DNA of 64,000 nt from Butyrivibrio fibrisolvens (GCF_037113525.1 NZ_CP146963.1:3782001-3846000), one strand, 5' to 3'; counted from the stretch's first letter, positions 35,032-45,173 are shown. Notes: generated by a model from the sequence alone, not told the origin. Translations and numbers: made by a program.

Positions 35032-38000
35032 ATGTCGAACAGAAGGTTGCTGATTTTTGACATAACAGGTAATTTCACCAGGCAGAAAATTCTGAAGATA
35101 TTTATCAGTTTTCTTTGCTATATTTGTGCTACGATCATTTCCATCTGTATTGTTGACTCAGGAATCCCGGTGCGAATCGGCAATGTATCCTTTGAATTCA
35201 CTTTCAAGGATATCCCACTTATCCTCATGACCGGTTTTCATGGTTATTTCTGGGGAATACTCCTTGTCTATACTATTTTTATTTATAAATCTTTATCAGA
35301 TGCAAGATACCTTTACATGATGTTCATCTTTACAGCAACTGTCTTTGCCATAGGCTATATGTCATCTCACAGATGGTTTTTAAAAAGACGTTTTGCTCTT
35401 GTTGGTGCGCTTATTATTGCATTTAACCTGGGACCCTTATGGTGGTTTTTGGTATGCAGGATAAGGAATATAGAGATTGTCCGTCCAATGTCTGAGACTT
35501 ATGCTCTTTATATGATAGGGGCACTGCCTGAAGCTCTTCTTTCTTTTGCCCTGCTTCATCAAATATTTAAATATCTTCCTGATAACCTGAAATCCAAGAT
35601 TCCTTATGGCGTCTACTATGCAAATACAGATTATCAGACTATCCAGAAATCAGTACTTAGTACAAGGCTTACAACGCTTATAGCCATAGACTGTATCATT
35701 TTCAGTATAGGTGCCGCCTTTGCTTCCGCCTTTCTGATTCCGTCCATATCTTCCGATGTAATCGTCCCATCAGATAAATCGGGCGAAGTTTCGGGCATTC
35801 TGGATGTACTTGATTTCAGCGCAGACAATGGGCTTTATGAACTTAACGAAGAAAATGAAACCGTAGTATATACAGAAGGCGCAACTTTCAATCTGTCCAA
35901 AGTTCTCCTCACAAGCACTTACAACACCTTTGTATATAACAGAAACGGAATCGCCTATAACATAAGGCTTATCATGTTCATCATGAATATAGCCATTCCT
36001 GCAGGTATTTTCACCAACTTTTTTTCTCAAAAAAGAATTGCCGCGCCTATTGTACGACTAACTAAGGCTACATCTGACTTTGTTGATGATTCCTATGACA
36101 ATGAGGTCATAAGCTCCGACTCGGATTCTGTCATCCACAGCTCTTTTGATCTTGATGTTGTAGACAAGGTCAAAGCTATCCATGACCTTAACATTGATAC
36201 CGGAAATGAGGTTGAAGATCTCTACCACAGTATTGAAAAGACTACAGACTATCTGGTCAACTATGTCCAGTCCATGAGAAAAGAGCAAAAGCTTATGGAA
36301 GATCTGCGAGTTGCAACGCAGGCTAATGCTGCCAAAAACTCCTTCCTTTCAAACATGTCTCATGAGCTTCGCACTCCTATCAATGTCATCCTTGGCATGG
36401 ATGAAATGATCCTGCGTGAATACGATAAAGATGAAAATCTGACCCTGTATGCACTTAGTATACAGTCATCAGGCAGAACTCTTCTTTCTCTGGTAAATGA
36501 TATCCTTGATTTTTCAAAGATCGAAGCAGGTAAGATGGAGATCATCCCTATTGAATATGATATAGGCTCACTTATCGTTGATCTTTACAATATGATATCC
36601 ATCAGGGCTCAGGAAAAGCATCTTGATCTGATCATCCATGTTAATCCCAACATACCTCACCTTCTCTACGGTGATGATATCAGGATCAAGCAGTGCATCC
36701 TTAACATTCTTACTAATGCGGTCAAGTACACCAACAAAGGTAGTGTCACTTTCTCTTTAGATTATGAAGAAGCCGGCGGCGACAACATTTATCTAAAGGT
36801 AAAAATTGAAGATACCGGAATAGGCATGAAGGAAGATGATCTTGACCGTCTTTATACTCCGTTTGAACGCATAGACGAAGTAAGGAATCGTACAGTAGAA
36901 GGTACAGGTCTTGGAATAAGCATCGTTCAAAACCTCCTTCAAATGATGGATTCTCATATGGATGTAAAGAGCGAATATGGAAAAGGAAGCGAATTCTCTT
37001 TTGCCATAAAGCAGAGAGTCATTTCGGAAGAGCCTGTGGGTGATATATCCCAGTCCTTCAGAAAGAGCATGTCGTCCCACAAGAAATACCGCACTTCATT
37101 CCACGCTCCTGATGCAAAGATCCTGGTTGTTGATGATACAGCCATGAACCTTACAGTTGTTGTAGGTCTTCTAAAAGATACACAGCTGACAGTTGATACT
37201 GCTGTTTCCGGTGCCCAGTGTCTTGAAATGGTAACTCAGACGGCATATGACATCATTTTCATCGATCACAGAATGCCTGAAATGGACGGAATAGAAACCC
37301 TTCACAGACTTAAGAACATGGGTCCCAAGAATCTGTCCTTTAATGCTCCATGCATAGCCCTTACAGCAAATGCCATAGCAGGAGCCAGAGAGGAATATCT
37401 TGAAGCAGGATTCTCAGATTATCTTTCCAAGCCTGTAGACAGCGTCAAGCTAGAAAAGATGCTCATTGATTATCTGCCAAAAGAATCTGTACATATGTTT
37501 GGCACTCCTGAATACGCAGCAGATATCAGCGACATTCGTAAGAACCCTGTCAAGACAACTGAGATCAATGAAGGAGACCACATCGTAATCTGCGGCAAAA
37601 AATATCTTCAGAAGGATCTAAAGAGCCTTGGAGATTCTGCAGGTATAAATATTGATGTTGCACTGCAGAACTGCGGAAGTCCTGAGATACTCCAAAAAGT
37701 CTTAAAGGATTTCTATTCGTCGATAGCTGAAAAAGGTAAGCTCATAGAAGAATATGCCAAAAACGGTGACTACGAAAACTATACTATTCAGGTACACTCA
37801 CTTAAGAGTTCTTCAAGACTTATAGGCGCTCTCAAACTATCAAAAGATGCAGAATATCTTGAAAAATGCGGAGATGACAAAAACGTCGAAGAGATAGAGG
37901 CTAAAACACCTCTCCTTCTGGCTCTGTTCCATGGCTACAGGGAAAAGCTCGCACCTATGATGTTTGAAGAAAATGCCCCAGATGATGCTCTTCCTGAAAT

Positions 38001-38202
38001 ATCAGAAAGTGAGCTTGAAGAATACAAATCAGGTATAAGAGAGCTAGTTGAAGCTTTTGATTTTGACAGTGCTGATGCAGCTATCGCTGAACTGTATGAA
38101 AACTACAGTATTCCTGAATCTTCTAAGGAGCTACTGGACAAAGTTCGTTCAATGCTTGCTTCAGTTAACAGAGACGGAATTCTTAATATTTTGCAAAAAT
38201 AG
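35032..38202 (+). CDS. Hybrid sensor histidine kinase with REC and HPt domains
   Basis: 1056 residues. The N-terminal third is a membrane sensor with about seven membrane segments (5TM-like block), a short periplasmic insert around 240-300 and a last segment near 310, followed by a coiled linker. The DHp box SNMSHELRTP carries H444; the ATPase has NILTNAVKYT, DTGIGM and GTGLGIS. A receiver domain follows with acceptor D745 (FIDHRMPEMDG), then an HPt domain with H922 (VHSLKSSSRLIGA) and a helical tail. A multi-step phosphorelay is therefore built into one chain. The response regulator 105 bases downstream is the likely final partner. The stimulus is unknown. Confidence 0.94.
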   Translation: MSNRRLLIFDITGNFTRQKILKIFISFLCYICATIISICIVDSGIPVRIGNVSFEFTFKDIPLILMTGFHGYFWGILLVYTIFIYKSLSDARYLYMMFIFTATVFAIGYMSSHRWFLKRRFALVGALIIAFNLGPLWWFLVCRIRNIEIVRPMSETYALYMIGALPEALLSFALLHQIFKYLPDNLKSKIPYGVYYANTDYQTIQKSVLSTRLTTLIAIDCIIFSIGAAFASAFLIPSISSDVIVPSDKSGEVSGILDVLDFSADNGLYELNEENETVVYTEGATFNLSKVLLTSTYNTFVYNRNGIAYNIRLIMFIMNIAIPAGIFTNFFSQKRIAAPIVRLTKATSDFVDDSYDNEVISSDSDSVIHSSFDLDVVDKVKAIHDLNIDTGNEVEDLYHSIEKTTDYLVNYVQSMRKEQKLMEDLRVATQANAAKNSFLSNMSHELRTPINVILGMDEMILREYDKDENLTLYALSIQSSGRTLLSLVNDILDFSKIEAGKMEIIPIEYDIGSLIVDLYNMISIRAQEKHLDLIIHVNPNIPHLLYGDDIRIKQCILNILTNAVKYTNKGSVTFSLDYEEAGGDNIYLKVKIEDTGIGMKEDDLDRLYTPFERIDEVRNRTVEGTGLGISIVQNLLQMMDSHMDVKSEYGKGSEFSFAIKQRVISEEPVGDISQSFRKSMSSHKKYRTSFHAPDAKILVVDDTAMNLTVVVGLLKDTQLTVDTAVSGAQCLEMVTQTAYDIIFIDHRMPEMDGIETLHRLKNMGPKNLSFNAPCIALTANAIAGAREEYLEAGFSDYLSKPVDSVKLEKMLIDYLPKESVHMFGTPEYAADISDIRKNPVKTTEINEGDHIVICGKKYLQKDLKSLGDSAGINIDVALQNCGSPEILQKVLKDFYSSIAEKGKLIEEYAKNGDYENYTIQVHSLKSSSRLIGALKLSKDAEYLEKCGDDKNVEEIEAKTPLLLALFHGYREKLAPMMFEENAPDDALPEISESELEEYKSGIRELVEAFDFDSADAAIAELYENYSIPESSKELLDKVRSMLASVNRDGILNILQK

Positions 38203-38306
38203 CAAAATAACAAATATATACTATCTAAATATGGTATTATTAATTATATCTTCAATAGTATTTTTATATTGAGACTAATGTGCCCTATCTGAAAGGATAC
38301 TCTTCC

Positions 38307-39062
38307 ATGGAAAAGAAGGCGATTCTTATTGGTGATTCCAAAAAGTTCATGGTTAAAGCAGTTGTTAAAGGGCTTGAAGCAGAAGGTTATGAAGTAATTG
38401 GCATCAATCCTGAGACAAGTTTGATCAAGGCAACATCAGGCCGCTCTCCACTATACGTCATGTATCTTGAAGAGCCTGTTCCTGCTGACATTATGGAAGC
38501 CTTGCGCGAACTTATAGATACAGAGCATATTAAGCTATTCCTTATCGGCAATATCAATGAATTCAATGCTGCATTTGAAATAATCCCGGAAGCCAAGATA
38601 ACCCGAAAGTTCGAACGTCCTCTAAACGTCAAGATGCTTGCAAGTGCCATGAACGAACTTGTAGAACACTCTCTTCTTGATCCTGATTCTGATAAGAAAA
38701 AGATCCTTGTGGTAGATGATGACGGTGTAATGCTCAGAACCATAAAAGAATGGCTTTCTATCAAATACGAAGTTTACATTGCCAATTCCGGAATGAATGC
38801 CATTACCTTCCTTGCAACCAATCAGGTAGATCTTATACTTCTTGATTACATGATGCCTGTTGTATCAGGCCCTCAGGTTTTTGCAATGCTTCGTAATGAC
38901 CCTATGACCAAAAACATTCCTGTTATGTTCCTTACAGCCAAGAGCGATAAAACATCAGTACTAAAAGTGGCCGCACTTAAACCCGAGAAATATCTTCTCA
39001 AGTCCATGCCGCCACCAGAACTTGTACATAATATTGATGAATTTTTTGAAGGAAGGAGATAA
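38307..39062 (+). CDS. Response regulator with two receiver-like domains, no output domain
   Basis: 251 residues. The N-terminal half (1-115) looks like a receiver fold without the acidic pocket or acceptor aspartate (AILIGDSKKFMVKAVVKGLEAEGYEVIG). The C-terminal half (about 130-250) is a standard receiver: ILVVDDD, acceptor D180 in LLDYMMP, T in FLTAKS and the lysine in KYLLKS. No DNA-binding or enzymatic output domain follows, so it may act as a phosphate carrier or by protein contact. AAAGGA precedes the ATG at 38307. A terminator overlaps its stop codon. Confidence 0.9.
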   Translation: MEKKAILIGDSKKFMVKAVVKGLEAEGYEVIGINPETSLIKATSGRSPLYVMYLEEPVPADIMEALRELIDTEHIKLFLIGNINEFNAAFEIIPEAKITRKFERPLNVKMLASAMNELVEHSLLDPDSDKKKILVVDDDGVMLRTIKEWLSIKYEVYIANSGMNAITFLATNQVDLILLDYMMPVVSGPQVFAMLRNDPMTKNIPVMFLTAKSDKTSVLKVAALKPEKYLLKSMPPPELVHNIDEFFEGRR

Positions 39063-39078
39063 CTCCTTCCTTCTTTTG
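39048..39078 (+). terminator. Terminator overlapping the response regulator stop
   Basis: The stem GAAGGAAGGAG/CTCCTTCCTTC with the stop codon in its ATAA loop, followed by TTTT. The coding end and the terminator share bases. Confidence 0.85.
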
Positions 39079-39119
39079 GGGAATGTACGTAATACCTTTA
39101 ATACAAACTATTCAGATCA

Positions 39120-39314
39120 TTAAATAAACTGATTTCTTGAACTGTTGTAATCAAAACCTGCGCTTTTTAATCTTTCAACAAGCTCTTTAAGTTCACTTTC
39201 ACTTATGTCAAGATCATCTGCAAGAACTTCCAAAGATGAATACTTGTCTCTAAGTTTCATGTTCATAAAGGACATGAGCATAACGGGATCTTTAGGGATA
39301 TTTTCAAGTGACAT
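39120..39314 (-). CDS. DUF4250 family small protein
   Basis: 64 residues of a small clostridial family: LPKDPVMLMSF-like start (IPKDPVMLMSFMNMKLRDKYSSLEVLADDL) and an end with FDYNSSRNQFI. It looks like a helix-turn-helix sized helical bundle; no function is known. It starts 6 bases after clpB stops, on the same strand, so it is probably the last gene of the clpB transcript. Confidence 0.85.
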   Translation of the reverse strand: MSLENIPKDPVMLMSFMNMKLRDKYSSLEVLADDLDISESELKELVERLKSAGFDYNSSRNQFI

Positions 39315-39320
39315 ACTATC

Positions 39321-41909
39321 TTATACCTTTCCTGCTTCTGCGGTCAGATGACCGTCTTCAGCATCAAATGTGATAACGTCCTTAGGTCTTACCTTATCTT
39401 CAAGTATAAGCTTTGCTGACATAGTTTCAACATACTTTTGAATATATCTCTTAAGAGGTCTTGCACCATAGCTTGGATCATAGGCTTCATCTGCTATAAG
39501 CTTTTTGGCAGCATCTGATAGTCTAATGCTTATCTCTCTTTCTTCAAGTCTCTTATTAAGATCATCTACGATAAGATCGACTATACCGTTTATATTGTCC
39601 TTAGTAAGTGGTCTGAACATGATGATCTCATCAAGTCTGTTAAGAAACTCAGGTCTAAAGTGCATTCGAAGCTCGTTCATAACTTCACTTTGCGCATTCT
39701 CTTCTATCGTACCATCATCTCTGATACCCTCTAAAAGGCTCTGTGCGCCAAGGTTTGATGTCATGATAAGAATAGTATTCTTAAAGTCTACAGTTCGTCC
39801 CTGGGAATCTGTAACGCGGCCATCGTCGAGTATCTGAAGCATTACATTAAATACGTCAGGATGAGCCTTTTCTATCTCATCAAACAAAACTACAGAGAAA
39901 GGCTTTCTGCGAACTGCCTCGGTAAGCTGACCGCCTTCTTCATATCCAACATATCCGGGAGGTGCTCCAATAAGTCTTGATACTGAGTATTTCTCCATAT
40001 ACTCACTCATATCAATTCTTACGATGTTGTTCTCATCATCAAAAAGTGATGCCGCAAGTGACTTGGCAAGCTCTGTCTTACCTACACCAGTAGGTCCAAG
40101 GAAAAGAAACGAACCAATAGGCTTGGTTGGATCCTTGATGCCAGCTTTCGATCTCATTATAGCTTCCGAAACCTTGGTAACAGCTTCGTCCTGTCCTATT
40201 ACTCTCTTATGCAGTTCATCAGCAAGATGAAGAGTCTTACTTCTCTCACTTTCAGAAAGCTTTGAAACAGGAATTCCTGTCCACTTTGATACAATGCGGG
40301 CTATCTCATCTTCGGAAACGCCGCTGCTTACAAGTGAATCATCCTTCTCCTGTTCTTTCTGTTCTGCCGCTTCAAGTTCACTCTCAAGTGCCGGAAGCTG
40401 TCCATACTGAAGCTCTGCAGCTTTAGCAAAATCTCCGTTTCTCTTTGCAATCTCCATTTCAGATTTTACATTATTGATCTTTTCACGAAGATTAGAAAGG
40501 TGATCAGCAAGATTTCTGTCGTTTTCCCATTTTGACTTCAAGATTGACAACTTGTCATTAAGCTCTGCCAGCTCCTTTTTGATATTCTCAAGACGCTCTT
40601 TGGAAAGTGAATCATTCTCTTTTTCAAGAGCGGTCTTCTCTATCTGAAGCTGAGTCTCCTTACGTGTCATCTCATCCATCTCAGCAGGCATGGTATCCTT
40701 CTCTGTCTTAACAAGCGCGCAGGCTTCATCTACAAGATCGATAGCCTTATCAGGAAGAAATCTGTCTGATATATACCGATTAGATAGTATTGCCGCACTG
40801 ACAAGAGCATTATCCATGATCTTAACACCGTGGAAATCCTCGTAACGCTCCTTAATACCTCTTAGTATACTAATTGTATCCTCCACTGTCGGCTCATTAA
40901 CCATTACCGGCTGGAAACGTCTTTCAAGAGCAGCATCCTTCTCTATATACTGACGATATTCATTAAGCGTTGTCGCACCTATGCAGTGAAGTTCTCCTCT
41001 TGCAAGCATGGGCTTAAGCATATTGCCAGCATCAAGGGCGCCGTCAGTCTTACCTGCGCCAACGATCGTATGAAGCTCATCGATAAAGAGAATGATCTCT
41101 CCGTCAGACTTGGCAACATCTTCAAGGACAGCCTTAAGCCTTTCTTCAAATTCGCCTCTGTACTTAGCTCCCGCAACAAGTGCTCCCATATCAAGGGAAA
41201 AGATCTTCTTGTTAAGAAGCGAATTAGGTACATCACCATTTGCTATACGTCTGGCAAGAGCTTCTACAACAGCAGTCTTACCAACGCCAGGCTCACCAAT
41301 AAGCACCGGATTATTCTTGGTCTTACGTGACAGGATCTGGATAACAGTTCTTATCTCAGAATCTCTTCCGATTACAGGATCAAGTTTCTGGTTTCTTGCC
41401 TTTTCAACAAGCTCTTCTCCATACTTTGCAAGAGTATCGTAAGTGGCTTCAGGATTATCTGAATCAACTGTTCTGTTACCTCTTACTTCTGATAATGCTT
41501 TGAGAAAAGATTCCCTTGTTATACCAAATTCCTTGAACAGCTCTTTGATTTCCTTATTGGGAGATTTGAGCATAGCTAAAAACAGATGCTCAACAGAAAC
41601 ATAGGAATCTCCCATAGACTTGGCAGCATTTTCACTGTTTATAAGAACCTTATTAAGGTATTCTCCAATATAAGGCTTTCCGCCCTGAACCTTAGGGCGC
41701 TTCTGCAAAGCTCTCTCAACTCTTCCTATAAAGGTCTGAAGGTCGATTCCCATCTTCTCTATAAGATTAGCTATAAGGCTGTCTTCAATAGTCAGAAGAG
41801 AATACAAAAGGTGCTCCTGCTCTATCTCAAGATTGCCATATTCACTTGCAACATTATCGCAGTTATTTACTGCTTCAAGAGACTTTTGCGTAAATTTCTG
41901 GATATTCAT
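39321..41909 (-). CDS. clpB: Disaggregase ClpB
   Basis: 862-residue AAA+ chaperone that, with DnaK, pulls proteins out of aggregates. The order is Clp N-domain (1-145), AAA-1 with Walker A GEPGVGKT (205-212) and FIDELHTIVGAG, the long coiled-coil middle domain that distinguishes ClpB from ClpA and ClpC (about 390-520), AAA-2 with GPTGVGKTELAK near residue 600, and a C-terminal small domain. There is no IGF/L loop for ClpP binding in AAA-2, consistent with ClpB. GGGAG is 5 bases before the ATG. No CIRCE element is visible upstream; a 20-bp palindrome is present at 41985-42004. Confidence 0.97.
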   Translation of the reverse strand: MNIQKFTQKSLEAVNNCDNVASEYGNLEIEQEHLLYSLLTIEDSLIANLIEKMGIDLQTFIGRVERALQKRPKVQGGKPYIGEYLNKVLINSENAAKSMGDSYVSVEHLFLAMLKSPNKEIKELFKEFGITRESFLKALSEVRGNRTVDSDNPEATYDTLAKYGEELVEKARNQKLDPVIGRDSEIRTVIQILSRKTKNNPVLIGEPGVGKTAVVEALARRIANGDVPNSLLNKKIFSLDMGALVAGAKYRGEFEERLKAVLEDVAKSDGEIILFIDELHTIVGAGKTDGALDAGNMLKPMLARGELHCIGATTLNEYRQYIEKDAALERRFQPVMVNEPTVEDTISILRGIKERYEDFHGVKIMDNALVSAAILSNRYISDRFLPDKAIDLVDEACALVKTEKDTMPAEMDEMTRKETQLQIEKTALEKENDSLSKERLENIKKELAELNDKLSILKSKWENDRNLADHLSNLREKINNVKSEMEIAKRNGDFAKAAELQYGQLPALESELEAAEQKEQEKDDSLVSSGVSEDEIARIVSKWTGIPVSKLSESERSKTLHLADELHKRVIGQDEAVTKVSEAIMRSKAGIKDPTKPIGSFLFLGPTGVGKTELAKSLAASLFDDENNIVRIDMSEYMEKYSVSRLIGAPPGYVGYEEGGQLTEAVRRKPFSVVLFDEIEKAHPDVFNVMLQILDDGRVTDSQGRTVDFKNTILIMTSNLGAQSLLEGIRDDGTIEENAQSEVMNELRMHFRPEFLNRLDEIIMFRPLTKDNINGIVDLIVDDLNKRLEEREISIRLSDAAKKLIADEAYDPSYGARPLKRYIQKYVETMSAKLILEDKVRPKDVITFDAEDGHLTAEAGKV

Positions 41910-41984
41910 AACTTCTCCCTTCGAGCATTTAATAAAAACATGCTCCGGTGTACATATTTACAAAACTTTTTACACAAATACCAT

Positions 41985-42004
41985 AATAACTCTTAAGTGT
42001 TATT
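41985..42004. promoter_or_regulatory. Palindrome upstream of clpB, candidate operator
   Basis: AATAAC-TCTTAAGT-GTTATT is a near-perfect 20-bp palindrome about 80 bases before clpB. It matches neither CIRCE nor a CtsR box; it may be a regulator site or chance in AT-rich DNA. Confidence 0.3.
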
Positions 42005-42055
42005 TGTTCTATATCAACTATAACACCATCAAAACTATAGTCAATAAAATAAATA

Positions 42056-42090
42056 TAAAAAAATCGGAAACACTTTCATGCTTCCGATCT
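42056..42090 (-). terminator. Terminator after the 97-residue unknown gene
   Basis: The stem ATCGGAAGC with its complement (one G-T pair) and a 9-base loop, followed by seven Ts on the minus strand. Confidence 0.85.
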
Positions 42091-42182
42091 TTGATCAAAA
42101 TATATAAAGTTCAATAAAACAACTAAATCAAGCTTATTTCGATTTATATAACAAACCTATAGCAAATAAATTAACGCCCAAG

Positions 42183-42476
42183 TCATTCCTCGATCATCTC
42201 GTATCTGTCAAATATCTTATCATGTCCGCACAGATGCTTGGTTCCGTCATCATCTACTATTACATAGTCATTCTCGCAAACGAATGTGCGGCCTCTTCTG
42301 TGATTGATATAAGGGCATACGATAAGACCATTATCCCTTGTTACTTTTACCAGATTGTCCGTCACAAACCAGCCCTTGGTAACCACCTCTGAATAGGGCT
42401 CAAAACCATCTTCATAGCCTTTTCCAAGTTCATATTTATAGACCGTTGATTTAATAGGGGTTCTGATACATCTCAT
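42183..42476 (-). CDS. Small protein of unknown function
   Basis: 97 residues, not recognised. It is rich in aromatic and charged residues, with cysteines in CPYINHRRGRTFVCEND and HLCGHD that could hold a metal. No membrane segment or signal peptide. GGAAA precedes the ATG, and a terminator follows the stop. It lies downstream of engB by 118 bases on the same strand. Confidence 0.65.
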   Translation of the reverse strand: MRCIRTPIKSTVYKYELGKGYEDGFEPYSEVVTKGWFVTDNLVKVTRDNGLIVCPYINHRRGRTFVCENDYVIVDDDGTKHLCGHDKIFDRYEMIEE

Positions 42477-42594
42477 AAATGTTTCCTTTCTCCCTGGACA
42501 AAATAAGGAAAATCCGATAACAAATCACAAAAACAATAAAATTCATAAAAATAGTCTGTTTCTATAATTATATTATCGGATTAATTATTTAAAT

Positions 42595-43182
42595 CTACAG
42601 TCTTTCATTTATGATGTCGTATATCTCTTCTCTTCCCTTTTTGGTAACAGCTGAATATGGGATCAGAAGCTCATCTGCAGGCATGTTAAGTGTCTGACGT
42701 ATGAGCTTTATTGCCTTGGGAAGCTGTGATTTATTGAGCTTATCCGCCTTGGTAGCAATAATGATAGGCTCAAATCCCTGATGAACGATCCATTCATACA
42801 TCTGGATATCATTGGCTGAAGGCTCATGTCTTATATCTATCAAAAGAAATACATTCTTAAGAACGCGGGATGTATGAAGATAGTTCTCTATCATCTTGCC
42901 CCACTTTTCAACTTCGCCCTTGGCTCTCTTTGCGTAACCATAGCCCGGAAGATCGACCAGATAAAATTCACTGTTTACATGATAAAAGTTGATAGTCTGT
43001 GTCTTTCCAGGCTCTGAACTTGTACGTGCAAGATTCTTGCGGTTCATAAGTCCGTTTATAAGAGATGACTTACCAACATTACTCTTACCAGCAAAAGCAA
43101 ACTCAGGCTGAGTATTATTTGGAAGCTTACTTGTAATACCACAGACTATTTCAAGTTCAGCATTTTTTATCTTAAATTCCAT
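42595..43182 (-). CDS. engB: Ribosome biogenesis GTPase EngB/YsxC
   Basis: 195-residue single-domain GTPase needed for late 50S assembly. G1 is GKSNVGKSSL (32-41), G3 DLPGYGYAK, G4 TKADK. AAGGAC is 8 bases before the ATG. It follows clpX in the conserved tig-clpP-clpX-engB order; many clostridia have lon between clpX and engB, absent here. A terminator lies between clpX and engB, so it may have its own promoter. Confidence 0.96.
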   Translation of the reverse strand: MEFKIKNAELEIVCGITSKLPNNTQPEFAFAGKSNVGKSSLINGLMNRKNLARTSSEPGKTQTINFYHVNSEFYLVDLPGYGYAKRAKGEVEKWGKMIENYLHTSRVLKNVFLLIDIRHEPSANDIQMYEWIVHQGFEPIIIATKADKLNKSQLPKAIKLIRQTLNMPADELLIPYSAVTKKGREEIYDIINERL

Positions 43183-43218
43183 GTTTAACCGTCCTTACTA
43201 TAAATGTGTGGTTATCCT

Positions 43219-43250
43219 CAAAACAGGCAGGAGCTTATTACTCCTGCCTG
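43219..43250 (-). terminator. Terminator after clpX
   Basis: The perfect 10-bp stem CAGGCAGGAG/CTCCTGCCTG (43224-43233 with 43241-43250), followed by TTTT on the minus strand. Confidence 0.8.
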
Positions 43251-43264
43251 TATCATCAGTCATT

Positions 43265-44530
43265 TTATTTTGCAGTCTTAAGTCTCTTCTGGTCTTTATA
43301 AACAAGAAGCGGCTGGCTTTCGCCTTCAACTGCAGCCTTAGTGACAATGCACTCTTCTACATTTTCATCTGATGGAATCTTGTACATTACATCCATCATA
43401 GCCTTTTCCATAATGGAACGAAGACCACGGGCACCGGTAGCTCTTTCATGAGCCATAGATGCGATCTTCATGATGGCATCATCTTCAAATGTAAGCTGTA
43501 CATCATCAAGTCCGAAAAGCTTCTGATACTGCTTAACCAGAGCGTTTCTAGGCTCCTTGAGGATACGTACCAGAGACTCTTCTGTAAGTCCTTCAAGAGT
43601 TACTGTGATCGGAACACGACCTACGAACTCAGGAATAAGACCGAACTTTACAAGATCCTGAGGTGTTACATGCTCAAGCACCTGACCGATCTCACGTTCT
43701 GACTTATCAAGGATCTCAGCATTGAATCCGATTGACTTATGATCGATTCTGGCTTCAATGATCTTCTCAAGTCCATCAAAAGCACCACCACAAATAAAGA
43801 GGATGTTGCTTGTATCGATCTGAATTACTTCCTGATGAGGATGCTTACGTCCGCCCTGAGGAGGAACGCTTGCAACTGTACCTTCTATGATCTTAAGAAG
43901 TGCCTGCTGAACGCCTTCACCTGATACATCTCTGGTGATAGATACATTCTCGCCCTTCTTACTGATCTTGTCTATCTCATCAATGTAGATAATACCGTAC
44001 TGAGCACGCTCAATATCATAATCAGCTGCCTGGATCAGTTTGAGAAGAATATTCTCAACATCTTCTCCGACATAACCAGCCTCAGTAAGAGTTGTAGCAT
44101 CAGCAATTGCAAAAGGTACATTTATGATCTTTGCAAGTGTCTGTGCAAGATATGTCTTACCAGAACCGGTAGGTCCGATCATGCAGATATTACTCTTTTG
44201 AAGTTCTACATCATCAACAGAATTTCTGGGGCTTGTGACCCTCTTATAGTGGTTGTATACGGATACAGCAAGAACCTTCTTGGCATCTTCCTGACCGATA
44301 ACATACTCATCAAGGAATTCTTTGATCTCAACAGGCTTTAAGAGATTGATATTATGATCAATAGCCTCTTCAGGTTCCTCTTCAAATTCCTCTTCAATTA
44401 TATCTGAGCATATCTCAACGCACTCATCACAAATATATACACCTGCAGGTCCAGCTATAAGCTTCTTGACCTGGTCCTGTGTCTTATTGCAAAAAGAGCA
44501 TCTGATTTCTCCGGAAATTTTACCTGCCAT
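43265..44530 (-). CDS. clpX: ATP-dependent Clp protease ATPase subunit ClpX
   Basis: 421-residue AAA+ unfoldase that feeds ClpP. The N-terminal zinc domain has C11, C14, C34 and C37. Walker A is GPTGSGKT (119-126), Walker B IIYIDEIDK, and the substrate pore loop and sensor motifs follow. AAGGAG is 5 bases before the ATG. It starts 22 bases after clpP stops, so the two are made from one transcript. Confidence 0.98.
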   Translation of the reverse strand: MAGKISGEIRCSFCNKTQDQVKKLIAGPAGVYICDECVEICSDIIEEEFEEEPEEAIDHNINLLKPVEIKEFLDEYVIGQEDAKKVLAVSVYNHYKRVTSPRNSVDDVELQKSNICMIGPTGSGKTYLAQTLAKIINVPFAIADATTLTEAGYVGEDVENILLKLIQAADYDIERAQYGIIYIDEIDKISKKGENVSITRDVSGEGVQQALLKIIEGTVASVPPQGGRKHPHQEVIQIDTSNILFICGGAFDGLEKIIEARIDHKSIGFNAEILDKSEREIGQVLEHVTPQDLVKFGLIPEFVGRVPITVTLEGLTEESLVRILKEPRNALVKQYQKLFGLDDVQLTFEDDAIMKIASMAHERATGARGLRSIMEKAMMDVMYKIPSDENVEECIVTKAAVEGESQPLLVYKDQKRLKTAK

Positions 44531-44552
44531 TCTTACTCCTTATAAGTTAGAA

Positions 44553-45173
44553 TTATTTTTTATCTTTCTTGTCCTTATCTTCACCAGACTGTGATCTTGC
44601 TGTAACAACAGAATCGATAAGACCAAACTTAAGTGCTTCTTCAGCAGTCATCCAGTTATCACGCTCAGTTGCAGCTGCAACTTCTTCGAATGGTCTGCCT
44701 GTATTCTCTGCCATGATCCTGTTCATCTTCTCACGAGTCTTTAAGATGTGCTTAGCAGCGATCTCAATCTCTGTAGCCTGACCCTGAGTTCCGCCAAGTG
44801 GCTGGTGGATCATGATCTCTGCGTTAGGAAGTGCAAGACGCTTGCCCTTAGCACCGCCTGCAAGAAGGAATGCACCCATACTTGCTGCCATACCTATGCA
44901 GATAGTAGATACATCACACTTGATGTACTGCATTGTGTCATAAATAGCCATACCGGATGTGATCTCACCACCGGGGCTATTGATATAAAGATGAATATCC
45001 TTAGAAGGATCTTCTGCTTCAAGGAATAAGAGCTGTGCTACAATTACGCTTGCAGATGTAGCATTTACTTCTTCACCAAGGAAGATAATACGATCTTCAA
45101 GCAAACGTGAATATATATCATATGAACGTTCTCCACGGCTTGTCTGTTCAATGACATAAGGAATTAAACTCAT
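44553..45173 (-). CDS. clpP: ATP-dependent Clp protease proteolytic subunit ClpP
   Basis: 206-residue serine protease that forms a double-ring chamber. The catalytic triad is S98 (GMAASMG), H123 (MIHQP) and D172. The N-terminus SLIPYVIEQTSRGERSYDIYSRLL is typical, and a lysine-rich tail (KDKKDKK) ends the chain. GGAGG precedes the ATG. It is transcribed with clpX, while tig lies 409 bases upstream on the same strand. Confidence 0.98.
   Translation of the reverse strand: MSLIPYVIEQTSRGERSYDIYSRLLEDRIIFLGEEVNATSASVIVAQLLFLEAEDPSKDIHLYINSPGGEITSGMAIYDTMQYIKCDVSTICIGMAASMGAFLLAGGAKGKRLALPNAEIMIHQPLGGTQGQATEIEIAAKHILKTREKMNRIMAENTGRPFEEVAAATERDNWMTAEEALKFGLIDSVVTARSQSGEDKDKKDKK

Noticed and set aside
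41910..42060. CIRCE or CtsR element before clpB
   Set aside because: Neither the TTAGCACTC/GAGTGCTAA pair nor the GGTCAAA repeat is present; the palindrome there is of another kind.
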